From Simkaniaceae bacterium (GTDB lineage: Bacteria > Chlamydiota > Chlamydiia > Chlamydiales > Simkaniaceae), in assembly GCA_018399075.1 (NCBI GenBank), contig CP073763.1, forward strand, positions 1,178,001 to 1,242,000: DNA of 64,000 bases. Reading direction: 5' to 3'. A model generated the notes under the pieces. It made no database searches and had not been told where the DNA came from. It saw only the letters and a program-made list of their open reading frames with translations. Position numbers and translations under genes: made by a program. The stretch's first letter is position 1, and each line of letters starts with the position of its first letter. Below are positions 8,569-16,118 of this stretch, in pieces.

Positions 8569-9671
8569 TCATCCTCCACAGCTTGGACGATGGAGACCTT
8601 TGCCCCAGGATAGAGATTAAGTTGTCCAACAGTCACAACTTTCTCACCTGCTTTTAGACCCTTTGTAACAACAATAGTATTATCTTCTTGCATTTGCCCC
8701 ACCGTGACATCTCTTCTTTCGACAGTCTTATTTCCCTTCACAGTATAGAGGTATTTTCCCTTGGGACTTGTTTGAACAGCTTCAAAAGGGATAACTACTG
8801 CATTTTCTAGGGTGTCGAGAATTAGCTTCACCTTAACATACTCATTCGGCCATAGGACTTTACTTTCGTTTTGATGCGTCCCTTTGAGTTTGATCATCCC
8901 TGTTGAGATATCAATCCCATTATCAATAAAGGTAAGCTCTCCTTCATAGGTAGGAGTTTGGACGTCTTCAACAGTGACCAAAACCTTTAAGTTCTGAGAT
9001 TGGGCTTGGTAACGCTGCACGGCTGGGAGATCTTTTTCATTAATATAAAAGACCGAATAAATGGGAGTGATTTTATTAAGGGTAACTAGAGTTGTTTCGG
9101 CGTTTTCTAAGATAAGATTTCCATCGCGGACTTGACTTTCTCCTGCGCGAGCATCTATTGGTGCATAAACCGTTGTATAGCCGAGGTTTATCTTTGCATT
9201 ATCGACAGCAGCCCGACTTTGTTTAACGGCGCCATCTCCCGATATCACGTTCGTGATTAGATTGTCATAGTCGTTTTGAGAGATGTATTCATCTTTAACA
9301 AGCTTTGCATTTCGTTCAGCTGTTCGCTCGGCATATCCGAGGTTTGCTAAGTTTTGTTCAAGCTCACCCTCTGCCTTTTCAAGGTCTGCTAAATATGAGC
9401 GTTGATCGATCAAATAAAGAAGTTGCCCTTGTTTTACATCAGCACCATCGGCAAAATAGGTTTTCATGAGTTGCCCGTTAACCTGTGCCATTAGGTTAAC
9501 AACTTCATAAGCTTCCATATGCCCAACAGTAGAAATATAATAGGGAACATCTTTAGAAATAGCACGCGAGATATGAACAGGAGTCGGTTTGGGTTCAATT
9601 GGAGCTTGCTTTTTCGAGCATCCTCCAAAGGCTAGTAATACTAGGACACTAAAAACGAGGCTTTTCATCAT
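8565..9671 (-). CDS. RND periplasmic adaptor (membrane fusion protein), lipoprotein-like
   Basis: Links the RND pump to the TolC channel. The N-terminus (MMKSLVFSVLVLLAFGGC) looks like a lipoprotein signal with Cys in an FGGC context. It is followed by a barrel-sandwich/lipoyl half (VNLMAQVNGQLMKTYF, DGADVKQGQLLYLID), an alpha-hairpin with coiled-coil sequence at about 90-160, a second lipoyl half (YAPIDARAGESQV), and beta-barrel and membrane-proximal domains. I chose ATG 9671, which has AAGGAAAG upstream, over the more upstream TTG at 9689. The gene begins inside the 3' end of the TolC gene and ends in a four-base overlap with the RND gene. Confidence 0.9.
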   Translation of the reverse strand: MMKSLVFSVLVLLAFGGCSKKQAPIEPKPTPVHISRAISKDVPYYISTVGHMEAYEVVNLMAQVNGQLMKTYFADGADVKQGQLLYLIDQRSYLADLEKAEGELEQNLANLGYAERTAERNAKLVKDEYISQNDYDNLITNVISGDGAVKQSRAAVDNAKINLGYTTVYAPIDARAGESQVRDGNLILENAETTLVTLNKITPIYSVFYINEKDLPAVQRYQAQSQNLKVLVTVEDVQTPTYEGELTFIDNGIDISTGMIKLKGTHQNESKVLWPNEYVKVKLILDTLENAVVIPFEAVQTSPKGKYLYTVKGNKTVERRDVTVGQMQEDNTIVVTKGLKAGEKVVTVGQLNLYPGAKVSIVQAVEDE

Positions 9672-11142
9672 CGCTTTCCTTTTCTTCAATCATTTCAATA
9701 TAAGGAGCCTTTTTTTCATCAGCAGGTGGAAAAAGAATTCCTGTTGCATAGGCTAAATTTGCAATAGAGGTGTACCAGCTGTTTTGGGCTTGAGCCAGTT
9801 GCGCGCGCGCATCGGCAACAGCTGTTTGTGCATTGATCAAATTCACAATTGTTCCTGTTCCCACACGGTATTTTTTCAGGTTTACCTTGAAATCTTCTTC
9901 AGCAGATTCGAGGTAGTCTTTAGCATATTCCATTGATTCTTTAGCATAGGCAACATCGCTGCGGTAATTTGAGACCTGTTGAATAATGTCGAGTTTCACT
10001 TGATCTAATGAGGCTTCAGCTTCTTCTAAAGTTGCACGCGCTTTTTTAATAGAGTTCTCTATGAAAAACCCTTGGAAGAGGGGGTAGGTGAGGTTGACTT
10101 GAGCAGTAAAATCGTAGTGATCATTGACCCCATGCTGAAAATACTTTCTTCCAAGTTCAAACTCGCCAGTAATTGTAGGAAACTTTTGAAGTTTTGTTGC
10201 GGTTAGGTTTGCCTTTGTTGACTTGACGGTCGCCTCAGCAGCAAGGAGATCAGGACGGAAGTCATTGGCCTTTACAATCAATTTATCGAGAGTCTCTAGG
10301 TTGAAGGGGACAATTTCTCCTGGATAGTCTTGAAAGTAAAAGATTTGATCAGAGGGGAGTCCCATATTAGCAACAAGAGTAGTATAGGATGTATGAAGAC
10401 TTTGCTTTTGGTTGACTACAGCTAGTTTCTGCGAAAGGTAACTTGTCTTAGCTTGAACGATATCGGAAACATCAGCAAGCCCTTGCCTAAATTTTTCCTC
10501 TGTAGCATCTAATGAAACCTTTGCATTGATGACATCTTGCTCTCTTGAGAAGAGAAGTTCTTTTTGGTAGAGGTAGTTATAATAGTTTGTCATGACTACC
10601 TGAATTGTCTGCTGGATTTGGCTATTGTGAGACCAGTCGGCATTATATAGGGATTGTAGGGCTGCCTCACTTGTCATGCGGGTTTGTCCAAAGTCTAGGA
10701 TTGTATAGGTAAGGTCAAGCTCGCCTCCGTATTGCGTTTCATAGATGATGGATCGCACTGGTCCGGTAAACTGAGCGAACCGTGTTCGTGTATAGTTTCC
10801 ATCGATATCAGCTAAAATAAAGTAGTTTTGCAATGACTGTCCATATTCTGCGGCACTGACCCGAGCAGCGGCCCAACTTTGTTTCGTATCGGGATTACGA
10901 GAAAGGGAAATATCAATGATCTCAGCAAGAGTAATCGGTGCTTCTTTTGAAAAGAGGTGATAATCTTCGCCCTCTTTTTCAAGTGAGTCCATATCTGGAA
11001 GACGTTTTGTTGCTTTTGTAGGAGGTTGCCAAATGCTATCGCTTCGGCGAGGTGCATAAGCAAAGGGATCATTCGCACCACGAACGTCGCATCCTTGCGA
11101 AAATAATAAACATAAAATAATTAAAACAAACGAACGCAGCAT
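9649..11142 (-). CDS. TolC-family outer-membrane efflux channel
   Basis: First gene of the efflux operon. The signal sequence (MLRSFVLIILCLLFSQGC) may be a lipoprotein signal. The body holds the two repeats of the OEP family, each with long periplasmic helices and short barrel strands. Examples are NPDTKQSWAAARVSAAEYGQ and, near the C-terminus, VADARAQLAQAQNSWYTSIANL. Length 497 is normal. The ribosome site AAGGAGT stands about a dozen bases before ATG 11142. The 3' end overlaps the adaptor gene by 23 bases from its preferred start. A complete TolC-MFP-RND set encoded together suggests a self-sufficient exporter. Confidence 0.9.
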   Translation of the reverse strand: MLRSFVLIILCLLFSQGCDVRGANDPFAYAPRRSDSIWQPPTKATKRLPDMDSLEKEGEDYHLFSKEAPITLAEIIDISLSRNPDTKQSWAAARVSAAEYGQSLQNYFILADIDGNYTRTRFAQFTGPVRSIIYETQYGGELDLTYTILDFGQTRMTSEAALQSLYNADWSHNSQIQQTIQVVMTNYYNYLYQKELLFSREQDVINAKVSLDATEEKFRQGLADVSDIVQAKTSYLSQKLAVVNQKQSLHTSYTTLVANMGLPSDQIFYFQDYPGEIVPFNLETLDKLIVKANDFRPDLLAAEATVKSTKANLTATKLQKFPTITGEFELGRKYFQHGVNDHYDFTAQVNLTYPLFQGFFIENSIKKARATLEEAEASLDQVKLDIIQQVSNYRSDVAYAKESMEYAKDYLESAEEDFKVNLKKYRVGTGTIVNLINAQTAVADARAQLAQAQNSWYTSIANLAYATGILFPPADEKKAPYIEMIEEKESDDEKPRF

Positions 11143-11196
11143 TAAACAAAACCACTCCTTCTTCTTTCAGTAAATTAAAAGAGCAATTTTAATCAA

Positions 11197-11225
11197 TTGC
11201 ATAAATTTTATCTGTTGGTTAATAT
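11197..11225 (+). promoter_or_regulatory. Possible promoter for the peroxiredoxin gene
   Basis: TTGCAT at 11197-11202 and TAATAT at 11220-11225 with a 17-base spacer. Both boxes match the consensus only partly. It lies 23 bases before the preferred start at 11249. Confidence 0.35.
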
Positions 11226-11248
11226 ACGTATTTTTTTTGGAGGTTATT

Positions 11249-11710
11249 ATGAAACATGCAAATTCTTTCACATTAAAAAATCATGAAGGGACTCTTATAT
11301 CACTCGAATCTTTTCAGGGAAAATGGGTCATTCTTTACTTTTATCCTAAAGACAATACTCCTGGTTGCACAACTGAAGCCGTCGATTTTACAAAATTAAA
11401 AAAAGAGCATCCAGAGATTGTTATTTTGGGGGTCAGCCCTGACACTCCAGAGTGCCATAAAAATTTCATTGAAAAACAGAATTTATCAATTATCCTCCTT
11501 TCAGATCCTGATAAAGAGGTCCTAAATAAATATGGTGCATGGGGATTAAAGAAAAACTACGGGAAAGAATATAAAGGGGTCATCCGCTCTACATTTTTAA
11601 TTAATCCAAATGGGGAAATTATTTTATCATGGAAAAATGTTAAGGCCAAAGGGCATGCTGCTAAAGTTTTTGAAGCTTTAACTAAGCTCCTTGAATCGCC
11701 CAAAGCTTAA
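11249..11710 (+). CDS. bcp: Thiol peroxidase, Bcp/PrxQ-type peroxiredoxin
   Basis: Reduces hydrogen peroxide and organic peroxides using thioredoxin. The thioredoxin-fold active-site segment PKDNTPGCTTEA places the peroxidatic Cys at residue 40. The usual resolving Cys five residues later is absent (Ala-Val-Asp follows), but a Cys at residue 69 (DTPECHKNF) falls in the following helix. The enzyme may therefore be an atypical 2-Cys PrxQ that uses the helix-3 cysteine, or a 1-Cys type. I chose ATG 11249 because GGAGG at 11239-11243 precedes it; an in-frame TTG at 11237 lies inside that site. The gene overlaps the convergent M48 peptidase by 29 bases. Confidence 0.9.
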   Translation: MKHANSFTLKNHEGTLISLESFQGKWVILYFYPKDNTPGCTTEAVDFTKLKKEHPEIVILGVSPDTPECHKNFIEKQNLSIILLSDPDKEVLNKYGAWGLKKNYGKEYKGVIRSTFLINPNGEIILSWKNVKAKGHAAKVFEALTKLLESPKA

Positions 11711-12635
11711 CATCAGCAAAGAGTGCGGCCTGCCTTTCTGAACTAGGAGGGTGGGATGACCATAGGCCTTGGATTTTTTGATACCATGTGGGTAGATAAT
11801 CATAGAGTCCATGAGATTCCCTTTTAAGAACTTCTTGTAGAAAGAGAGCTCCTGCAGGATTATAGCCTGCCTCAATTGCTAAACGTGTACCATATTTATC
11901 CGCTTCAAGCTCATGATGACGGCTTCCCATGAGAAAATAGAGTTCGACCCCAAGCTTGACCATCCAATTGAAGAAAAATCGATGGGTTTTTCTATAGCTT
12001 TCAATCCGGTCTTTTTCTTCCTTTGCCTCAGTAGCAGAAAGTTGAGAGATATTTTTCTCAAGCAAAGCTTCCTTATTATTAATCCACCCACTTGTGTAGT
12101 AACTTGCGCCAAAAATAAGGGCTTGCACAACAAAGCTCCATTCTAATTTTCGAGCGGAGTGACGCGCATCAGCATGGGTCATTTCATGCCCTAGAAGAGC
12201 AGCGACCACATCTTCTTTTCTTACATCCCTATAGCTAATAAATTCGCCAGATTCGGGGTGGGTATACCCCTTTAGTCCCATTTCTTCTTTATTGTTTACA
12301 AAGTAATCAATTCTCTCGAGGATACGTTTGTAAATCGCCATTTTCCCACCAGGGAGACACCAAGCATTGACGACATCCTTATTGAGAATTTTAACTTCAT
12401 AGGGAAGATCTCGTCGAGCATGAGCCTTTAAGTTACCTAAAATCCGATTGACTTTTGGAAGTTCAAAGTGGTGATCCATTGTTCCACCTTGTGTTAATGT
12501 CATCATCGGATACATGGCACTTCCCATTGCTTTTTCTACCCAAGTAGGGAGATAGCCGAATTCACGTCTGCCTAGAACTGGATTAACCCCATAAAAGTAG
12601 TTAATAACAGCAAAGAAAGGGTTTAGCGATCTCAT
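11682..12635 (-). CDS. M48-family zinc metalloprotease (Ste24/HtpX/LoiP-like)
   Basis: Predicted membrane-associated or periplasmic metallopeptidase. The zinc motif is HEMTH (GHEMTHADARHSARK), and the third ligand is the Glu in HHELEADKYGTRLA, the usual spacing for M48 enzymes. Upstream, VKILNKDVVNAWCLPGGKMAIYK matches the region before the catalytic helix. There is one hydrophobic segment after the motif (FVVQALIFGASYY). The 5' end is doubtful: ATG 12635 has no good ribosome site and the in-frame GTG at 12668 has none either. A well-placed ATG at 12732 (GAGG before it) opens the neighbouring frame, which would join this one if the run of eight A (12639-12646) were one base shorter. See the separate entry. 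Confidence 0.85.
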   Translation of the reverse strand: MRSLNPFFAVINYFYGVNPVLGRREFGYLPTWVEKAMGSAMYPMMTLTQGGTMDHHFELPKVNRILGNLKAHARRDLPYEVKILNKDVVNAWCLPGGKMAIYKRILERIDYFVNNKEEMGLKGYTHPESGEFISYRDVRKEDVVAALLGHEMTHADARHSARKLEWSFVVQALIFGASYYTSGWINNKEALLEKNISQLSATEAKEEKDRIESYRKTHRFFFNWMVKLGVELYFLMGSRHHELEADKYGTRLAIEAGYNPAGALFLQEVLKRESHGLYDYLPTWYQKIQGLWSSHPPSSERQAALFADVKLWAIQGA

Positions 12636-12732
12636 TAGTTTTTTTTGCTTCAGGGGTTGCCGGTTCACTATTCTCAGGAGAAAGAGACTCTCCGTTAACT
12701 AATTCTGATCCAACTTCTTCTACAATAGACAT
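12601..12732 (-). CDS. 43-codon frame upstream of the M48 peptidase; probable true N-terminus separated by a homopolymer
   Basis: This frame starts at ATG 12732, preceded by TGAGG with normal spacing, and encodes MSIVEEVGSELVNGESLSPE followed by a Pro/Glu-rich stretch up to PEAKK. It then reads through the A8 run and stops in the peptidase region. Removing one A from the run joins the codons for PEAKK directly to LMRSLNPFF of the peptidase. Possibilities are a sequencing error in the homopolymer, transcriptional slippage, a real frameshift mutation, or a separate small peptide. The first two seem most likely because the only good ribosome site belongs to this frame. Confidence 0.45.
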   Translation of the reverse strand: MSIVEEVGSELVNGESLSPENSEPATPEAKKTNEIAKPFLCCY

Positions 12733-12786
12733 ATAAACCTCAAATTTTCTTGAAGTAGTATAAGTCTAAATCGATTTTTTGAAAAG

Positions 12787-14250
12787 CTAAGACATTTTTT
12801 TGGTGAGAAGCTCTTTAACAACGTCTGGTGAAGCTTTTCCTTTAGAGAGCTTCATGACTTGTCCAACAAGGAAGTTAAAGGCTTTATCCTTTCCATTGCG
12901 GAAATCTTCGACCGATTGAGCATTAGCAGAGAGGACCTCATCAACAAAAGGTTCGATTGCTGATGTATCATGAACAGCTTGGAAGTTGGGGTTTTCTTTG
13001 ATGATAAGCTCGGGATCTTTTCCTGGTTTTGCAGCCATGATATCTGCCACTTCTTTAGCAATCCGCCCTGTGATTTTTTTGGAATCGATAGAGCTGACAA
13101 GTTTAGCTATATGCTCAGGCAAGATTCCTGATTTCGTGAGGTGAATTTCTGAATCTTTAAAACGACCAACAAATTCAACAGTCACCCAGTTGCAAAGAGC
13201 TGAGGCATTGTCGCAAAATTTAAGAGCAGACTCGTAATAGTCAGAAAGAGCCTTGTCGTTAACAAGGATTGAAGCGTTATATTCGGTCAGTTTGAGTTTT
13301 TGAGTATACCTCTCATATCTTTGATGGGGGAGTTCAGGAAGATCTTTTCGGATCATTTCGATATATTCTGTTTTAAGAATAATAGGGGGGAGGTCGGGTT
13401 CAGGGAAGTAGCGGTAGTCTTTAGCTTCTTCTTTTGAACGCATGAGAACTGTTTCTTTTTTTTCGAGATCAAGACGGACGGTAGAGCTCGGAACAACAAT
13501 ATTCGGGTCTTCATTGGGGTGTTCGGTATAGGCGCGAACTTGGCGTCGGATCTCTGATTCGATTCCCATTTCCATATTGGTGAAGGAGTTAAGGTTTTTT
13601 ATCTCAACTTTATTCCGGAGGGTTTTATCACCCTTGGGGCGGACAGAAATGTTGGTATCAATCCGCATCGATCCTTCTTCCATATTACAATCGGAGACAT
13701 CAAGGTATTCAAGGATGGCTTTAAGAGTCATAGCGAAAGCTGTTGCTTCTTTAGGGGAAGACATACAAGGCTCAGAGACGATCTCAAGAAGGGGAACACC
13801 TGCGCGGTTGTAATCAACTCCTGCAAAATCAGAAAAGTGCTTGAGCATTCCGGCATCATCTTCGAGGTGGGCATGATGGAGTTGAAAGGTTTTTGATTTG
13901 CCATCGACATCAGCAATGACCTCTCCACCAATGATGATAGGCATATCGAACTGTGTGATTTGAAAATTTCTGGGGGAGTCAGGATAAAAATAGGACTTGC
14001 GATCAAATTTACTAAACTCCGCAACCTTGGCATTGACGGCACATCCAAATCGAATCGCTAAGTCAACGGCTTCTTTATTAAGAACTGGGAGAGCTCCTGG
14101 TTGACCTGTATCGTTAATTTCGATATTTGTGTTTGGCTCATCACCAAAATGATTGGGCGAGCAGGCAAAAATTTTGGAACGGGTGTTCAATTGTGCATGA
14201 ACTTCAAGTCCAATGACTGGTTCCCATTCTTCATAAGAGATTTGGCTCAT
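12787..14250 (-). CDS. gatB: Asp-tRNA(Asn)/Glu-tRNA(Gln) amidotransferase subunit B
   Basis: Kinase and tRNA-binding subunit of the GatCAB complex, which converts misacylated Glu-tRNA(Gln) or Asp-tRNA(Asn) to the correct amide form. The cradle-domain start WEPVIGLEVHAQLNT is diagnostic. Further family motifs are FDRKSYFYPDSPRNFQITQ and GVPLLEIVSEP. The C-terminal helical and YqeY-like tail ends in GKASPDVVKELL. Length 487 is typical. It is the last gene of gatC-gatA-gatB and overlaps gatA by four bases, so it is translationally coupled. Its presence suggests that glutaminyl- and/or asparaginyl-tRNA are made indirectly. Confidence 0.97.
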   Translation of the reverse strand: MSQISYEEWEPVIGLEVHAQLNTRSKIFACSPNHFGDEPNTNIEINDTGQPGALPVLNKEAVDLAIRFGCAVNAKVAEFSKFDRKSYFYPDSPRNFQITQFDMPIIIGGEVIADVDGKSKTFQLHHAHLEDDAGMLKHFSDFAGVDYNRAGVPLLEIVSEPCMSSPKEATAFAMTLKAILEYLDVSDCNMEEGSMRIDTNISVRPKGDKTLRNKVEIKNLNSFTNMEMGIESEIRRQVRAYTEHPNEDPNIVVPSSTVRLDLEKKETVLMRSKEEAKDYRYFPEPDLPPIILKTEYIEMIRKDLPELPHQRYERYTQKLKLTEYNASILVNDKALSDYYESALKFCDNASALCNWVTVEFVGRFKDSEIHLTKSGILPEHIAKLVSSIDSKKITGRIAKEVADIMAAKPGKDPELIIKENPNFQAVHDTSAIEPFVDEVLSANAQSVEDFRNGKDKAFNFLVGQVMKLSKGKASPDVVKELLTKKMS

Positions 14251-15716
14251 AGCGACACCTCCTTGTCAAAGAGTGGGGGGATAAACCCCGTTAAGTTAAG
14301 TTCTTTTTCAAACTGATGGGCATAATTAAGGACTTTACCATCGCCCATTTGAGGACCAAGGAGTTGAATTGAATGTGGCAGGTCATTTTCATCCTTCCCT
14401 GTAGGAAGACTGATCGCTGGAAGACCAGCTAAATTTGCACTAACGGTATAGAGATCTTGAAGGTACATCTCAAGGGGATCTTTAATCCCTCCAATTTCAA
14501 AGGCAGGGCTGGGTGTTGTTGGCATCGCAACAAGATCACAAACTTCAAAAGCTTTTTTATACTCTTGAATAATGAGAGTGCGCACTTTTTGTGCTTTCTT
14601 ATAGTAGGCATCTTGGTAACCTGATGAAAGGACAAAGGTTCCTAAAAGGATCCGTTGTTTGACTTCAGGGCCAAAACCCTCTTCTCTGGAAAGGTCGTAG
14701 ATCTCATCTAGGGAGCGTGCTTTTTCAGATCGTTTTCCATAACGGATTCCATCAAAGCGGGCCAAATTCGTCGATGCTTCTGCAGTAGAAAGGATATAGT
14801 AGATCGGGATTGAATATTTTTGCATATCAAGCTTAACTTCTACAATTTCAGCTCCAGCAGACCTTAATACGTCGAGATTTTGATCGAATATTTTTCGGCT
14901 ATTTTCTGAAAGACCTTCTAAAAAGCTCCAAGGAACCCCAATTTTTTTTCCTTGAATTGGCGTGTCAATATGATCAAGGTATGTCTCAGGAGTTGCTTTG
15001 ACATTTGTTGCATCACGATTGCAGGGACGTCCCATGACTTCCATCATCAGAGCAATATCTTTTACAGAGTTTGCAAAGGGGCCAATTTGATCAAGCGAAG
15101 AACCAAAGGCTACAAGGCCATAACGGGAAATTCTTCCATAGGTAGGCTTAAATCCGACAGTTCCAGTAAAGGCAGCTGGTTGTCTGATCGATCCTCCTGT
15201 ATCACTTCCTAATGAAATAGGGGCAAGCCTTCCGGCAACAGCGGAAGCAGAGCCACCAGAAGAGCCACCAGGAGCACACGATAAGTTCCAAGGGTTGCGC
15301 GTAATTTGGTAGGCGGAGTGTTCCGTAGAAGAGCCCATTGCGAATTCGTCGAGATTTGTTTTTCCGATGATAAGACCATCTTCTTCTTCAATCAGACGAG
15401 TTGCAGTTGCATCAAAGGGTGCAGTGTAATTAGAGAGAAACTTTGAACCGCAGGTTGTGCTTTCTCCTTTGATCTGGATGTTGTCTTTAATGGCAATGGG
15501 AATTCCTGCAAGTTTTCCAATGGGTTGACCTGCAGCTCTTTTGCCATCAATCTTTTCAGCTTTTTCCATTACACGGTCTGAAAAAACATTAAGAAAGGCT
15601 TGTAAATCACCATCAAGAAGTTGAATACGCTGCAAAAAAGTTGCTGCAATTTCAGAAGCAGTTAGCTTTCCTTCAACAAAAGCTTGGTGGAGTTCATGTG
15701 CAGATTTTTTATGCAT
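14247..15716 (-). CDS. gatA: Asp-tRNA(Asn)/Glu-tRNA(Gln) amidotransferase subunit A
   Basis: Amidase-signature subunit that releases ammonia from glutamine for the GatCAB reaction. The Ser-cisSer-Lys triad is seen as K77 (IPIAIKDNI), S152 (APGGSSGGSAS) and S176 (GSDTGGSIRQPAAF), with the same 75- and 99-residue spacings as in the characterised GatA enzymes. Length 489 is normal. It lies between gatC (6 bases apart) and gatB (ATGA overlap). Confidence 0.97.
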   Translation of the reverse strand: MHKKSAHELHQAFVEGKLTASEIAATFLQRIQLLDGDLQAFLNVFSDRVMEKAEKIDGKRAAGQPIGKLAGIPIAIKDNIQIKGESTTCGSKFLSNYTAPFDATATRLIEEEDGLIIGKTNLDEFAMGSSTEHSAYQITRNPWNLSCAPGGSSGGSASAVAGRLAPISLGSDTGGSIRQPAAFTGTVGFKPTYGRISRYGLVAFGSSLDQIGPFANSVKDIALMMEVMGRPCNRDATNVKATPETYLDHIDTPIQGKKIGVPWSFLEGLSENSRKIFDQNLDVLRSAGAEIVEVKLDMQKYSIPIYYILSTAEASTNLARFDGIRYGKRSEKARSLDEIYDLSREEGFGPEVKQRILLGTFVLSSGYQDAYYKKAQKVRTLIIQEYKKAFEVCDLVAMPTTPSPAFEIGGIKDPLEMYLQDLYTVSANLAGLPAISLPTGKDENDLPHSIQLLGPQMGDGKVLNYAHQFEKELNLTGFIPPLFDKEVSL

Positions 15717-15722
15717 TCATCC

Positions 15723-16019
15723 TCAGAATTTTATCACGGTTGGAACACGGACCATCCCACCAACATGAGATGGGCTATTTTTAAGAAATGTGTCGCGGTC
15801 TAAAGATTCAGAGACTTCATCCTCACGCATGAAAGTTTCGATTTCAACGCTGACATGGTTACAAACGGGGACATCTTCAGTATCAACTTCTTTGAGTTGA
15901 TCAATATATCCCAAAATCGATTGAAGATTACTTAGCAAAGTCTTTAGCTCTTCATTTGAGCAATTAATTCGACAAAGCTTTGTCAAGTCAATTAGAGTTT
16001 CTTTATCTAAATCAGACAC
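15723..16019 (-). CDS. gatC: Asp-tRNA(Asn)/Glu-tRNA(Gln) amidotransferase subunit C
   Basis: Small clamp subunit that stabilises GatA-GatB. The 98-residue product has the family pattern: an N-terminal helix (KETLIDLTKLCRINCSNEEL), then the helix ILGYIDQLKEVDTEDV. The conserved acidic/Arg segment MREDEVSESLDRDTFLKNSP follows, with a short C-terminal beta tail. The start is GTG 16019, supported by AGGAGA about six bases upstream; there is no competing ATG. It heads the gatCAB operon. Confidence 0.93.
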   Translation of the reverse strand: MSDLDKETLIDLTKLCRINCSNEELKTLLSNLQSILGYIDQLKEVDTEDVPVCNHVSVEIETFMREDEVSESLDRDTFLKNSPSHVGGMVRVPTVIKF

Positions 16020-16079
16020 ACGTTCTCCTAAAATTATAGATAAGAGGATAGTTGAATAAGAGGGTAAAAGTCAATAGTA

Positions 16080-16102
16080 GGAACCCCCAGAAAGAGGGTT
16101 CC
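16080..16102 (-). terminator. Hairpin downstream of the secreted protein gene (weak terminator)
   Basis: A perfect 7-base stem (GGAACCC with GGGTTCC) around a 9-base loop lies 16 bases after the stop of the gene at 16119-17681 and ahead of gatC. The following T stretch is poor, so termination is uncertain. Confidence 0.4.
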
Positions 16103-16118
16103 ATAAAGTAAGAGTCTA

